NCBI GenBank assembly: GCA_028817035.1
Contig: JAPPQH010000008.1
Coordinates: 1 to 55,443 of the forward strand
From: Candidatus Campbellbacteria bacterium
GTDB taxonomy: Bacteria > Patescibacteriota > Minisyncoccia > Phycocordibacterales > JABAAK01
DNA: 55,443 bases
Direction: 5' to 3'
The translations under genes and the position numbers were made by a program. Below are positions 1-8,108 of this stretch, one piece after another; within the stretch, counting starts at the first letter, position 1; each line of letters begins with the position of its first letter. The notes under the pieces are model-generated. The model was not told where the DNA came from and did not search any database. It saw only the letters and a program-made list of their open reading frames with translations.

Positions 1-3000
1 CCCTGTTGGCTCTGTCGTCTGCGAATGTAGATGTTCCTACATTAGACCTTTCAACTGAAACAACCGAGTTTGCCTCCTTGGTAAATGTAAACTCTGGTGT
101 GTTGTGGTTTGTTAGGTTGTCTGAATCCGTTCCTGCTCCACCTGCTGTGTCCGTTGCTGTCGTCAAGTCAGGTGTTCCTGGTGCTGCCGGTGCTGTGGTG
201 TCTATCTCAAGAGATGGAGAGAGCGCAGAAGATACGGGAGAAACATTACCTGCTGGGTCGGTTACCGTGAAGGTCAAGCTATATGTTCCTTCACCTGAAG
301 TTCCAAAAGATGAGAAGTCAAAATCTCCACTTGCTGTTTCTGTGTTGTCTGCATCATCTGGATTGTATGGAATTGCGAAAGAAGAACTGTGAGCTGTTCC
401 ATCAACAATCAGATTAACTGTTCCGCCTTCTTCACCAGTCACTGAAAATGTCAAGCCTGTTGTTTTGTTTGTTTTGTTGTCGCTGTTTGAACCATAGGTT
501 AGCGTCCCTGTTCCGTGTGTTGTAACTGAAGTAAGCGTATCGTCCGCTGTATCAAGGTCTGCCCCTGTTGGTGCGAGTGGTGGTGTGGTGTCGGCTACAG
601 TATTTGATCGCAACATCCAAGCACTGGCAGCCGTTTTGTTTCCTGCCCTATCTTCCATCTCGTTTACCCTAATTTCAAGTTGTCCATTCTCACCGTCTAC
701 AATAGTGCTTCTGAAATTATATGTATATGTCGTCCCAGATACCTGTGATGGTGTGTTTGTTGGGCTAAGTTGTCTTCCTGTTCCTGAACCGCCATATCTG
801 ACATTTACTGTTGGTGGGTTCTTTAATGCCGTTGCCTCAGTAACCTCAAGCATAAAGGTGTGGTTATCTCCTGCACCTAAAAAGTATATTCTGGAAGGGG
901 TACCACTTCCAGCAATAGGAACCTCCGTCCTAGAAACACTAAAACCGTAATTATCTACGCTTCCCGTTGGCGCTGTTGTGTCAGCTATTATTGTTGGTAT
1001 GTCTGTGAAACTTCCCCGTGCAGCGACTGTGTTTGTTGCTATATCAGTTACTGCTCCTACTTGGTACTTAACTGCTCCTCCAGCAGCTCCTCCGTCATTT
1101 ACTAGAACATCATATTCATATGTGTATGTGTGTGTTTTTAATCCACCTATTGGGAGCCAAGCGGCGATATTATTTGAATTAGAACCTTCAACATTAATAT
1201 ACGCTCCACCGTTATCTATCATTGCCTGTGTAACTGTAATTGATAAAGAGGTAGATGTTGAACTAATAACTCCAATTATGGTATTTGGTGAACAATTACT
1301 ACTTAAAATACTTTCTACGGAATTACTAACAGATGGGGCAGGAAGTGTTGAAGAGGTTGTACATATACTCGCTTGACCGTTAAAATTAGAATCTATATTA
1401 ACCGTTGCAGAACCAAGTGCGGCTGGTAATGAGGTCGTTGTCAATCTAAAAGTTTCTGTATTTTCTAAATCACTAATAGTTGGTTTGGTTACAGGCACAC
1501 TGGATATAACTGGAGTGTTTGAGGTTGCTGTTGCTGCTCTGTCTACAGTTCTGCTACCAAATCTTAGTGTTAATGCTGGTGCTGTTGCTGAAAGCGTGTT
1601 TGCCTCAGTAATAGGAACGCTGAAAGTTATCGTTTCGCCAAGCTTGAAGTAGTTGTTACCACCTGATGCTGTTCCCCCACTTGCTGTTACAGTTCCTACG
1701 ACAGGCGCTGTTGTGTCGGCCACCACGGTTGATACTTCTGTAAAGTTGGCATCTGCCGGTCGTTCATTTCCTGCTTCGTCTCTAAAAGCATTGGTTCTGT
1801 ATGAGAATGTACCACTATTACTGGCACCAGTCGTAAGAGTGTAAGTATAAGTGCGAGTTTTTACTCCTATTGGGAGCCAGTTGGCAACATCAAAATCGCC
1901 CGTTATATCTGCGATAACCCACGCTCCGCCAGCATCTATGTGTGACTGCTTTACTTCAAATGTAACAGGGCTGCTGACAGGATGATTAAAAACTTGACGA
2001 GCACTACTACTACATTGAGCATCTACATGTGAAGCAGTCAATGAAGTAAGATTCGCATTGTCACATACAATAACAGATAGGAGTGTTGATGTTCCTGCAT
2101 AACTAAACTGTTTGCCTGTTCCTGCTGTTGCTGGAAGTGAAGGTGTGGTTATTCTAAAATTACTTGCGCTATGTGTTGTAACACGATAAATAGGTGCCTT
2201 CGTGCCTCCGACTACACCTACTGCAGCTTGTGCTGTTAGACTGCTCTCAGATCCACTGCCCCATTTTCCAACAAAAGTTGGTGGAATCGAGATGGTGTTC
2301 GCCTCTTCTACAGGGAGTTTTATGGTTATTGTTTCACCATTTTTGAAATACCTTGTTCCACCTGCTACTCTTCCACCGCTAAAGGTTGGTGTTTCTGTTA
2401 CTGGTGCTACTGTGTCGCTTGTGAATGAGTGCCGTGTTGCTGAAGTTTCTGCTTGTGCATCTCCTCCACTTGAACTTGTCGCACCAACTATACAAACACT
2501 TACCTCACCATTAAGAAAACTTGTGAGAGAGGTTGTTATTTTTGGTGTTGCTGTTTTTTCTATCCAAGTTGCGCCAAAACCACCGGTTGAACAAGCATTG
2601 CCTGATACTACTTTACTTTTGTAGTGAGTAACACCTGTTCCTGCTACGGTTAAGTCAAGTTCAGTAACTTTGCTTTCTGAGCCGTCTGCTGGTGTTCCTG
2701 ATACTGTTGCGGTAACTGCGTTAGCAAAAGGTATGTCTAAAGTTGATTCTGCGATATTGTTTCCTGCTATATCTTGTGCTCTGTTTGCTGCAACAAAAAC
2801 AATTGCAGTTCCACTTCCTGTCGTTGGGGCGGTGAATTGCATCGTGTAACTTCTTCCAGCAGTTGTTGTGGCAAAGGTTGAAGCCGGGAGTGTGCCACCA
2901 CCACCATTATTTAGTTGGACATCACCTGAAGTAAAAGTTGTTCCAATATCCTCAGAGAATGCAAAGGTTACTGTTGCCGTTTGACCACCAGTTAGTGTTC

Positions 3001-3814
3001 CAGTTGGTGTTCTTGTTATTGTTAAAACTGGTGGGGTTGTGTCTATTGTTACTTCTAAGACATTGTTTGTTCCAAAAGAATCTTGAGTTGCAAAGGGATT
3101 GGTAGAATCTCCACTGGTAGCTGTTAAATGCGCTCCAATGAAACAATACTCTCCGTCAGTCCTTGTAGAGGAAGTTATTGATTGTGTGTTTGTTGGGCTA
3201 TCTACAGCCACTTCAGAACCCGTGTCTCTAGTTGTTATCTGAGAGAGAAGACTAGGACAAGAAGAAGTCGATTTTCTGATTAATCTAAGTTGGACTTTTT
3301 CACCGCCGTGAGCATTTGTCCCACCAAATTGTGTAGTTGGATCGCTTAATGTAAAAGTTGGAGTGTTGTCGCTTGTTATTCTGTCATTGTTTAATGAACC
3401 AGTATCAGAACCAGAGTCTAAGGAGATAGTAAAGTCAGTGCCAGCCGGAGGTGAATTAACAGGTGCAGGAATATTTGAAGGAGGAGTTGTTTGTGGTGAA
3501 GTTTGTTGTGGTGGAGTTTGTTGTGCACCCTGCGTTCCTTGTGGTTGTGCTTGATCTTGCTGTTGTGCTTGATCTTGCTGTTGTGTGTCGGCTTGTGTAG
3601 TTTCCGTTTCCGTTTCTGTTTGTGTAGTTTCTGTTTCTGTTTGTGCTACTTGTTCCGCTTGTGCGTTGTCTGGTGTTCCCTGCGTTTGAGCATCAACATA
3701 TTTTGTGTATGCGAAAAGTGATGCAGAGATAACAGCAAGGGCAAAAAATCCTAAAGTTAAATTTCTTAAGGATAAAAATCCTCGCAGATTGGGTTTGTGA
3801 GTTTCTGTATTCAT
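1..3814 (-). CDS. Giant secreted surface protein with Ig-like repeats, C-terminus beyond left edge
   Basis: A minus-strand reading frame stays open from the ATG at 3814 to the left edge of the window (about 1271 codons), so the gene is truncated by the window. The N-terminus has a basic start and a hydrophobic stretch (LGFFALAVISASLFAY) that reads as a signal peptide or anchor. A Q/T/E-rich low-complexity linker of about 80 residues follows. The rest is a string of beta-rich modules separated by DTTAPT/DTTPP-type linkers; the leftmost module (AGTDSDNLTNHNTPEFTF) matches bacterial Ig-like domains of large adhesins. The domain family is recognised by pattern; an adhesive or cell-surface role is inferred. 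No good Shine-Dalgarno sequence precedes the ATG. Antisense frames over this gene are shadows. Confidence 0.85.
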   Translation of the reverse strand, partial: MNTETHKPNLRGFLSLRNLTLGFFALAVISASLFAYTKYVDAQTQGTPDNAQAEQVAQTETETTQTETETETTQADTQQQDQAQQQDQAQPQGTQGAQQTPPQQTSPQTTPPSNIPAPVNSPPAGTDFTISLDSGSDTGSLNNDRITSDNTPTFTLSDPTTQFGGTNAHGGEKVQLRLIRKSTSSCPSLLSQITTRDTGSEVAVDSPTNTQSITSSTRTDGEYCFIGAHLTATSGDSTNPFATQDSFGTNNVLEVTIDTTPPVLTITRTPTGTLTGGQTATVTFAFSEDIGTTFTSGDVQLNNGGGGTLPASTFATTTAGRSYTMQFTAPTTGSGTAIVFVAANRAQDIAGNNIAESTLDIPFANAVTATVSGTPADGSESKVTELDLTVAGTGVTHYKSKVVSGNACSTGGFGATWIEKTATPKITTSLTSFLNGEVSVCIVGATSSSGGDAQAETSATRHSFTSDTVAPVTETPTFSGGRVAGGTRYFKNGETITIKLPVEEANTISIPPTFVGKWGSGSESSLTAQAAVGVVGGTKAPIYRVTTHSASNFRITTPSLPATAGTGKQFSYAGTSTLLSVIVCDNANLTSLTASHVDAQCSSSARQVFNHPVSSPVTFEVKQSHIDAGGAWVIADITGDFDVANWLPIGVKTRTYTYTLTTGASNSGTFSYRTNAFRDEAGNERPADANFTEVSTVVADTTAPVVGTVTASGGTASGGNNYFKLGETITFSVPITEANTLSATAPALTLRFGSRTVDRAATATSNTPVISSVPVTKPTISDLENTETFRLTTTSLPAALGSATVNIDSNFNGQASICTTSSTLPAPSVSNSVESILSSNCSPNTIIGVISSTSTSLSITVTQAMIDNGGAYINVEGSNSNNIAAWLPIGGLKTHTYTYEYDVLVNDGGAAGGAVKYQVGAVTDIATNTVAARGSFTDIPTIIADTTAPTGSVDNYGFSVSRTEVPIAGSGTPSRIYFLGAGDNHTFMLEVTEATALKNPPTVNVRYGGSGTGRQLSPTNTPSQVSGTTYTYNFRSTIVDGENGQLEIRVNEMEDRAGNKTAASAWMLRSNTVADTTPPLAPTGADLDTADDTLTSVTTHGTGTLTYGSNSDNKTNKTTGLTFSVTGEEGGTVNLIVDGTAHSSSFAIPYNPDDADNTETASGDFDFSSFGTSGEGTYSLTFTVTDPAGNVSPVSSALSPSLEIDTTAPAAPGTPDLTTATDTAGGAGTDSDNLTNHNTPEFTFTKEANSVVSVERSNVGTSTFADDRANR

Positions 3815-3995
3815 ATGGGTAATTTTTATATGGGTAATATTACAATAAACTTTTATATTAATTTACACTAATATGATAAAACATACCATAGAAATTGCAA
3901 GTGTTTTGTGAAAGTATGTTTATATGTGGAAAATCAGCACTTTTTCAAAGTATTTCCCCCATTTTGTCAACCCAATCAGTTCCTCTGCTGCTTCT

Positions 3996-4187
3996 ATTTA
4001 CTATCGCTCGTGGCTTCGCCACTCGCTTGATTTTGCTCGCAGTCGCTCACTCCGTTCGCTTCTATTTACTATCGCTCGCTCGTTCCACTCGCTCGCTTGA
4101 CGCAACTCGCAAGCTCGTTGCGGTCGGACTTGGACTCTTGCAACCTATCACTTGCGCTTGGTCGCTTTATGCAAGTGGAAAATGTGA
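3996..4187 (-). repeat. Dispersed hairpin repeat block R1 (only copy in reverse orientation)
   Basis: This gap of about 390 bases between the divergent genes at 3814 and 4201 is mostly filled by the repeat family seen at 7029, 14920, 16205, 17665, 22318, 26222 and 33766, here inverted. Read on the minus strand it contains the family core (CCGACCGCAACGAG, GTTGCGTCAAGCGAG, GATAGTAAATAGAAGCGAACGG) and a terminal hairpin GTGGCGAAGCCAC. It supplies a spurious open frame in front of the NYN gene. Confidence 0.8.
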
Positions 4188-4200
4188 TATATTTAGGAAG

Positions 4201-4719
4201 ATGAAAAATGAAAAAGAGAGAAAGATGGAAAAGAACATTGCTTTTATAGATGGACAGAATTTACATCTTGGGATAAGAGATCTTAATTGGAAATTAAATC
4301 ACAATAAATTTAGAACATATCTGAAAGAAAGATATAAGGTTTGTGAAGCCAATTATTTCCCTGGATTTTTTATGGAAGATTTTCAAGATTTGTATAAAAA
4401 ATTACAAGAAGCGGGTTTCTTATTAACTTTTAAAAAACATACTGAATTACACCAATCTAAGAAAAAAGGTAATGTAGACACTTTGATGGTATTTGAAGTT
4501 ATGAAAACTTTAAATGAAAGGTCTGATGAGTTTGATTCAATAATTCTTGTTACTGGTGATGGTGATTTTTATGAATTGGTTAGTTATCTTATTAAAAAGA
4601 AAAGATTAAAGAAAATTTTATTTCCGAGCGGTAAACAAAGTTCATCTTTGTATAATAAATTGGATAATAAGTATAAGCACAGTCTTAATAATTCTAAAGA
4701 AAAAATTGAGCTTAAATAA
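4201..4719 (+). CDS. NYN-domain (LabA/DUF88-like) PIN-fold ribonuclease
   Basis: Predicted 172-residue single-domain protein of the NYN family (PIN-like metal-dependent RNases such as LabA and YacP relatives). The acidic catalytic pattern is visible: FIDGQNLH with D17, NVDTLMVFE with D93, and VTGDGDFYEL with D120/D122. The frame is open further upstream, but that part is repeat R1, so the start is placed at the ATG at 4201 behind AGGAAG; an internal ATG at 4225 is an alternative that keeps the whole fold. It stands alone, convergent with the gene at 4941, with a tandem hairpin after its stop. A role in RNA cleavage is inferred from the family; the substrate is unknown. Confidence 0.82.
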   Translation: MKNEKERKMEKNIAFIDGQNLHLGIRDLNWKLNHNKFRTYLKERYKVCEANYFPGFFMEDFQDLYKKLQEAGFLLTFKKHTELHQSKKKGNVDTLMVFEVMKTLNERSDEFDSIILVTGDGDFYELVSYLIKKKRLKKILFPSGKQSSSLYNKLDNKYKHSLNNSKEKIELK

Positions 4720-4834
4720 AAATGAAAGGGGGGCGTCCTCGGCACTAACACCTTTGGAGCCCCCTTTCGTCGTGTGAAAATGAAAGGGGGGCGTCCTCGG
4801 CACTATCACCTTTGGAGCCCCCTTTCGTCGTGAT
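4719..4834. repeat. Two tandem 58-bp hairpin units (terminator-like)
   Basis: Two nearly identical 58-bp direct repeats start at the stop codon of the NYN gene. Each holds an inverted repeat GAAAGGGGG...CCCCCTTTC around a loop of about 27 bases that contains CGTCCTCGGCACTA; I see one base change between copies (CTAACACC versus CTATCACC). They lie between convergent genes and could act as a doubled bidirectional terminator, but there is no long T-run immediately after either stem. Confidence 0.75.
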
Positions 4835-4940
4835 ACATTATTTATTATATACCCTCCCCACAGAAAAAGCAAGTCCTCGCGAGATATTGTGTAAAACCTT
4901 GAAATGTAGCATTATTTCGTGGTTTTTTGGTTTTTGGGTG

Positions 4941-5822
4941 CTATAGTCCAAGTGCTTCGTTGTAGCAGGTTTGTGCTTTTTCAAGTGTGCCGCAGGATAC
5001 AAACTTTTTTATCAAAAATACCATAAAGGAGTTCCATAGGCTGCCTTCTTCTTTTTTGCTATCAAGTGCATACCAAACCAATTCGCCGTCTTTGGTTGCT
5101 TCTTCTTTTACTATATCTCCTGCTCCATCGTAGCTGTAATCTCTTCCAAAGCCAACTACTCTGAAGGAATTGACTTTGTCATTTCCATTTGTTCCTATAA
5201 AAATATTTTGTCCTTCTACCAATAAAACAAATTCTGTGTCGCTCAATTTTCTCGCGGTTGTCTCTCCTTCGTTCTCGCCACGGCGTGATTTTATGGTCTT
5301 TAATTCTCCGTCTTCGTATTCAATAATTCTGTCTTCGTCTGCAAAGGTGCCGATTGTTTTTCCGTCTGATTCAAAGTATGTTATTCCTTTTCCTTCAACG
5401 GTTGCAACTTTTGTTCCTTTTTCATCATAAAAAACAACTTGTCCGTTTTGTTTGTACACGACATTTACTTTTCCATTTGGAAAATGTTTAACAATGTCTC
5501 CATTTATTTTTCTCTCCCATTTTGTGATTCCGTCACCTTCGGTGTGTGTGTCTGAATTTTCAAGTGCGCTTCTTATGTGTGGTGGGACTTCATTGTTAGC
5601 GAGGGCGATGTGGCTGTGGGTGAGCAAAAGCGCAAGGAGAAGTGCGATGAGGAAAGCGGTTGTAAAAGTGGTTGTGAGAGTGCTTGTGAAAGCGCTTGTG
5701 AAAGAGCCGACACTACGGCGGCGAGTAAAGGAGTCGCCACTACGGTGGCGAGTAAAGGAGTCGCCACTAAGGCGATCGCCAACTTTTGCAATATCTGTTT
5801 GTCTGTGTTTTGTGGGTTTCAT
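4941..5822 (-). CDS. Secreted/anchored hypothetical protein with N-terminal nucleotide repeat
   Basis: Predicted 293 residues, no named family recognised with confidence. Residues about 1-50 form an unusual basic/Ser-Thr stretch encoded partly by a 27-bp in-frame tandem repeat (GDSFTRHRS then GDSFTRRRS). This is followed by a hydrophobic segment (AFLIALLLALLLTHSHIALA) that looks like the core of a signal peptide, so the n-region would be abnormally long. The mature part repeats short Y/F-x-DG-type turns (GDIVKHFPNGKVNVVYK, GKGITYFESDGKTIG, EDRIIEYEDGELKT), resembling MORN/YD-like beta repeats. The C-terminal 40 residues hold two cysteines. Function unknown; export is likely. Confidence 0.65.
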   Translation of the reverse strand: MKPTKHRQTDIAKVGDRLSGDSFTRHRSGDSFTRRRSVGSFTSAFTSTLTTTFTTAFLIALLLALLLTHSHIALANNEVPPHIRSALENSDTHTEGDGITKWERKINGDIVKHFPNGKVNVVYKQNGQVVFYDEKGTKVATVEGKGITYFESDGKTIGTFADEDRIIEYEDGELKTIKSRRGENEGETTARKLSDTEFVLLVEGQNIFIGTNGNDKVNSFRVVGFGRDYSYDGAGDIVKEEATKDGELVWYALDSKKEEGSLWNSFMVFLIKKFVSCGTLEKAQTCYNEALGL

Positions 5823-5876
5823 ATATTAAATATAAGCATATATGGGTTGATATGTAAAGAACTTGGGATTAAGGAA

Positions 5877-6260
5877 TTAAAAGTATTTTTTCTTTAGAAA
5901 TTTAATACACTCATCCCATTTTTTAGTGTGTTCTTTATTTTTAGACCCTTTGTAATTGAGGTATTCTCTATTGAAAATGTAGCCAAGGTAAATCTCACTT
6001 TTTTCTTTATTTATAAAACACAGCATGCGATAGGCATTTTTTCCACTTGTGCTTGGGTTTGGTATGTGTATTAACCAAATCATTTTTTTGCCATCGGGGT
6101 TATATATGGGTTTTGATCTGCCTGTTTTTACACACTCAAAGGTGCGCATGTTGTTTATCAAATATTCTTTAAGTTTCTCTGAGCGGTCGTGTTGTTTTAG
6201 ATATTTATAAAACTCTTTTTCTGATACGCAGTAGTCAACCTTGTTTACCTTAATCGCCAT
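5877..6260 (-). CDS. Putative toxin partner of Panacea antitoxin
   Basis: Small basic protein of 127 residues lying 17 bases downstream of the Panacea-domain gene, in the same direction, so probably co-transcribed. A central beta-rich stretch (KMIWLIHIPNP, NAYRMLCFINKEKSEIYLGYIF) followed by a lysine-rich C-terminal helix (KKWDECIKFLKKKYF) is reminiscent of RelE/HigB-type RNase toxins, but I do not see a decisive catalytic signature. Its identity as a toxin rests mainly on the neighbour. Panacea antitoxins are known to pair with many unrelated toxin folds, so an unfamiliar partner is expected. Confidence 0.55.
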   Translation of the reverse strand: MAIKVNKVDYCVSEKEFYKYLKQHDRSEKLKEYLINNMRTFECVKTGRSKPIYNPDGKKMIWLIHIPNPSTSGKNAYRMLCFINKEKSEIYLGYIFNREYLNYKGSKNKEHTKKWDECIKFLKKKYF

Positions 6261-6277
6261 ACTTCCCTTTTTCTTCT

Positions 6278-6754
6278 CTATATTAAATCTATATCGGCAG
6301 AATATTTATAGTTTATTTTGTCGCTCGGTTTAGAATAGAACCAAGGTGCTTCAAGGTGGGTCTGTGCGACTATTTCTTTTGTTGTCCACTTTTTGAATTT
6401 TCTACAGATTTTTTCAAGGAGTTTTTTTTCTCTCGCGGTAAAGACGCTTATAGATGGGTTGGCGTATGCCTTGTATTTATTTTTATGACCTCCTTCTGTG
6501 AGAATTATTTTCTCTACTTCAATTTTTTTATCTTTTTCAAGAGATGCGACAATCTCTCTTGCCTTGATGGGAACTGGTCCAAAGTCTAAATGGCGATATA
6601 TGTCGCCAGTAACACTTTTTTTTGTATCTCTATAGTTTGCAAAGTCAAGGTAATAAAGGAGTTTCATTAACTTTGTGTCTCCTAAATATTCATTATTGCA
6701 GTGTTTTATAAAGTAAAGCACCGCGTTTTCATATTTCTTTATGTTCACGCTCAT
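6278..6754 (-). CDS. Panacea-domain antitoxin (SocA-like, DUF4065)
   Basis: 158 residues. The family core is clear: LMKLLYYLDFANYRDTKKS followed by VTGDIYRHLDFGPVPIKARE in the N-terminal half, then a helical C-terminus. Proteins with this domain act as promiscuous antitoxins in PanAT-type toxin-antitoxin modules, and one (SocA) is a ClpXP adaptor. The small basic gene immediately downstream fits the toxin position, giving the order antitoxin then toxin. No strong Shine-Dalgarno sequence precedes the start at 6754. A leader hairpin lies about 40 bases upstream (see 6790-6880). Confidence 0.8.
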   Translation of the reverse strand: MSVNIKKYENAVLYFIKHCNNEYLGDTKLMKLLYYLDFANYRDTKKSVTGDIYRHLDFGPVPIKAREIVASLEKDKKIEVEKIILTEGGHKNKYKAYANPSISVFTAREKKLLEKICRKFKKWTTKEIVAQTHLEAPWFYSKPSDKINYKYSADIDLI

Positions 6755-6789
6755 TAAAGTTATTATATCATATTTCTATGAATGGTAAA

Positions 6790-6880
6790 CGGCAAAAGAC
6801 CCGCCAAAAATGACAGGTCTTTTACGATCACCCGTTGGGGCAAAGCCTCCAATGTAGAATTGGATTACTTATATTATACA
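6790..6880 (-). ncRNA. Candidate small structured RNA or attenuator leader
   Basis: On the minus strand a TATAAT box (6873-6878) is followed by about 80 bases with several stem-loops: CCAATTCTACATTGG, GGCTTTGCC, and AAAAGACC...GGTCTTTT with a T-rich tail at about 6793-6822. The last looks like an intrinsic terminator. It ends about 40 bases before the Panacea start, so it may be an attenuator of that operon or a separate small RNA. No known riboswitch class was recognised and the -35 region is poor. Confidence 0.35.
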
Positions 6881-6979
6881 CAAAATACTAAAAAGGGTGG
6901 CGAGTGTGTGGGGTTGCGAGGGTGTGGGGTTGGAGGAGTCGTGTGGTGTGGCGAGGTGTGGGGTGGCGACTTGGAGTAG

Positions 6980-7026
6980 TATTATAATATATATATTATA
7001 ATATATTTATTATAATATATATATTA
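6980..7026. repeat. AT-only palindromic tract
   Basis: A run made only of A and T with nested palindromes built from TATTATAATATATATATTA words. It can form cruciform structures and carries TATAAT-like boxes on both strands. It lies between G-rich sequence (6895-6979) and repeat block R2. Function unknown; it may be an easily melted site or a by-product of slippage. Confidence 0.6.
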
Positions 7027-7028
7027 CA

Positions 7029-7417
7029 GGATTTGTAGGGTGTGAGTCCGACCGCAACGAGCCTGCGAGTTGCGTCAAGCGTTCAAATAGCAAAGTAATA
7101 GGTTGTAGAGATATGAGTCTGATCGCAACGAATTTATGAGTTGCGTCAAGCGAGCGAGTGGAACAAGCGAGCGATAATGAATAGAAGCGAACGGAATAGA
7201 TTGTAGAGGCATAAGTCCGACCGCGACGAATTTATGAGTTGCGTCAAGCGAGCGAGTGGAACAAGCGAGCGATAATGAATAGAAGCGAACGGAATAGGTT
7301 GGAAGAGTCCAAGTCCGACCGCAACGAGCCTGCGAGTTGCGTCAAGCGAACGGCTTTGCCGTTCGCGTTAATAAAAAGGAAGCGAAGGAGCGAGGCGGTG
7401 AAACCGCCGAGCGACTG
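7029..7417 (+). repeat. Dispersed hairpin repeat block R2, four tandem units, abutting tRNA-Thr
   Basis: Four consecutive copies of the dispersed unit. The anchor word TTGCGTCAAG recurs at 7070, 7141, 7239 and 7337; the last two intervals are exactly 98 bases and the first is 71. Each unit has a left part (GTAGAGGYATRAGTCYGAYC, GCAACGA..TATGAGTTGCGTCAAG) and a right part (AGCGAGTGGAACAAGCGAGC, GATAATGAATAGAAGCGAAC). The right end carries the hairpins AACGGCTTTGCCGTT and GGCGGTGAAACCGCC. The block stops exactly at the 3' end of tRNA-Thr. Confidence 0.85.
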
Positions 7418-7490
7418 AGCCATCTATCGGGATTGAACCGATGACCTCTCCCTTACCATGGGAGTGCTCTACCAACTGAGCTAAGATGGC
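7418..7490 (-). tRNA. tRNA-Thr (GGT)
   Basis: The cloverleaf can be drawn on the minus strand: acceptor GCCATCT/AGATGGC, D stem GCTC/GAGC, anticodon stem CTCCC/GGGAG with loop ATGGTAA (anticodon GGT), T arm ATCGG TTCAATC CCGAT, discriminator T. CCA is not encoded. Repeat block R2 begins directly after the discriminator. Confidence 0.93.
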
Positions 7491-7517
7491 TATGTTTTAA
7501 ATTATAGCAATTATTTT

Positions 7518-8105
7518 TTATTTTATGCTATATACGGAGTATTCTCCGATTTCAATTCTTTCACCAAATTTTTGCGCTGCACTTTCAATCATGTTCCCTA
7601 TTGTCTGTGTTTCGTCTTTTATAAATGCTTGATTTAGGAGGACGAATTCTTTTAGGTGTGAGTCAATTTTTCCTTCTAATATCTTTTCTTGGATGTCTTT
7701 TGGTTTGTCTTTTGGAATTTCTTCTGAGAAATTGTTTCTTATTTTGTCCATTTCATTTTTTGGGATGTCTTCGCGGGAGCGGTATTGTGGTTTCATTGCT
7801 GAGATGTGCATGGCTATGTTGTAAGCGAGTTTTACAAACTCTTCATTTTTAGACACAAAGTCTGTTTCTGACAATAGCTCAACCATCGCACCGATTTGGT
7901 TTGTGTTGTGTATGTATGATTGGACAACGCCTGCACCGAGGTCTCTGTCTTTCTTTTTGTTTAGGACTGCTTTGCTTTCTTTTTGTATTATTTCTCTTGC
8001 TGTGTCCATGTCTCCTTTTGCGGTTTCAAGCGCTTTTTTACATACTCCTATTGAGACACCTGTTTCTGCGCGTAATTCTTTTATTCTTTCCATTTCTACT
8101 GACAT
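7518..8105 (-). CDS. tsf: Translation elongation factor Ts (short form)
   Basis: Nucleotide exchange factor for EF-Tu. The N-terminal UBA-like segment (IKELRAETGVSIGVCKKALE) and the EF-Tu contact motif LLSETDFVSKNEEF (TDFV) are present. At 195 residues it is much shorter than the E. coli protein (about 280), lacking most of the dimerisation and coiled-coil region, as is common in reduced genomes. It lies 3 bases downstream of rpsB, the classic rpsB-tsf operon. Confidence 0.96.
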   Translation of the reverse strand: MSVEMERIKELRAETGVSIGVCKKALETAKGDMDTAREIIQKESKAVLNKKKDRDLGAGVVQSYIHNTNQIGAMVELLSETDFVSKNEEFVKLAYNIAMHISAMKPQYRSREDIPKNEMDKIRNNFSEEIPKDKPKDIQEKILEGKIDSHLKEFVLLNQAFIKDETQTIGNMIESAAQKFGERIEIGEYSVYSIK

Positions 8106-8108
8106 AAT

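Noticed and set aside
6-3721. Several plus-strand open frames of 60-140 codons
   Set aside because: All lie opposite one continuous minus-strand frame with a signal peptide and clear Ig-like repeats; they are low-complexity shadows with no start signals.
5573-5791. Alternative frame with signal-peptide-like sequence inside the gene at 4941
   Set aside because: It starts at TTG, ends after 72 codons without a domain, and the main frame has its own signal-like segment and a long conserved-looking body. Kept only as a phase-variation idea.
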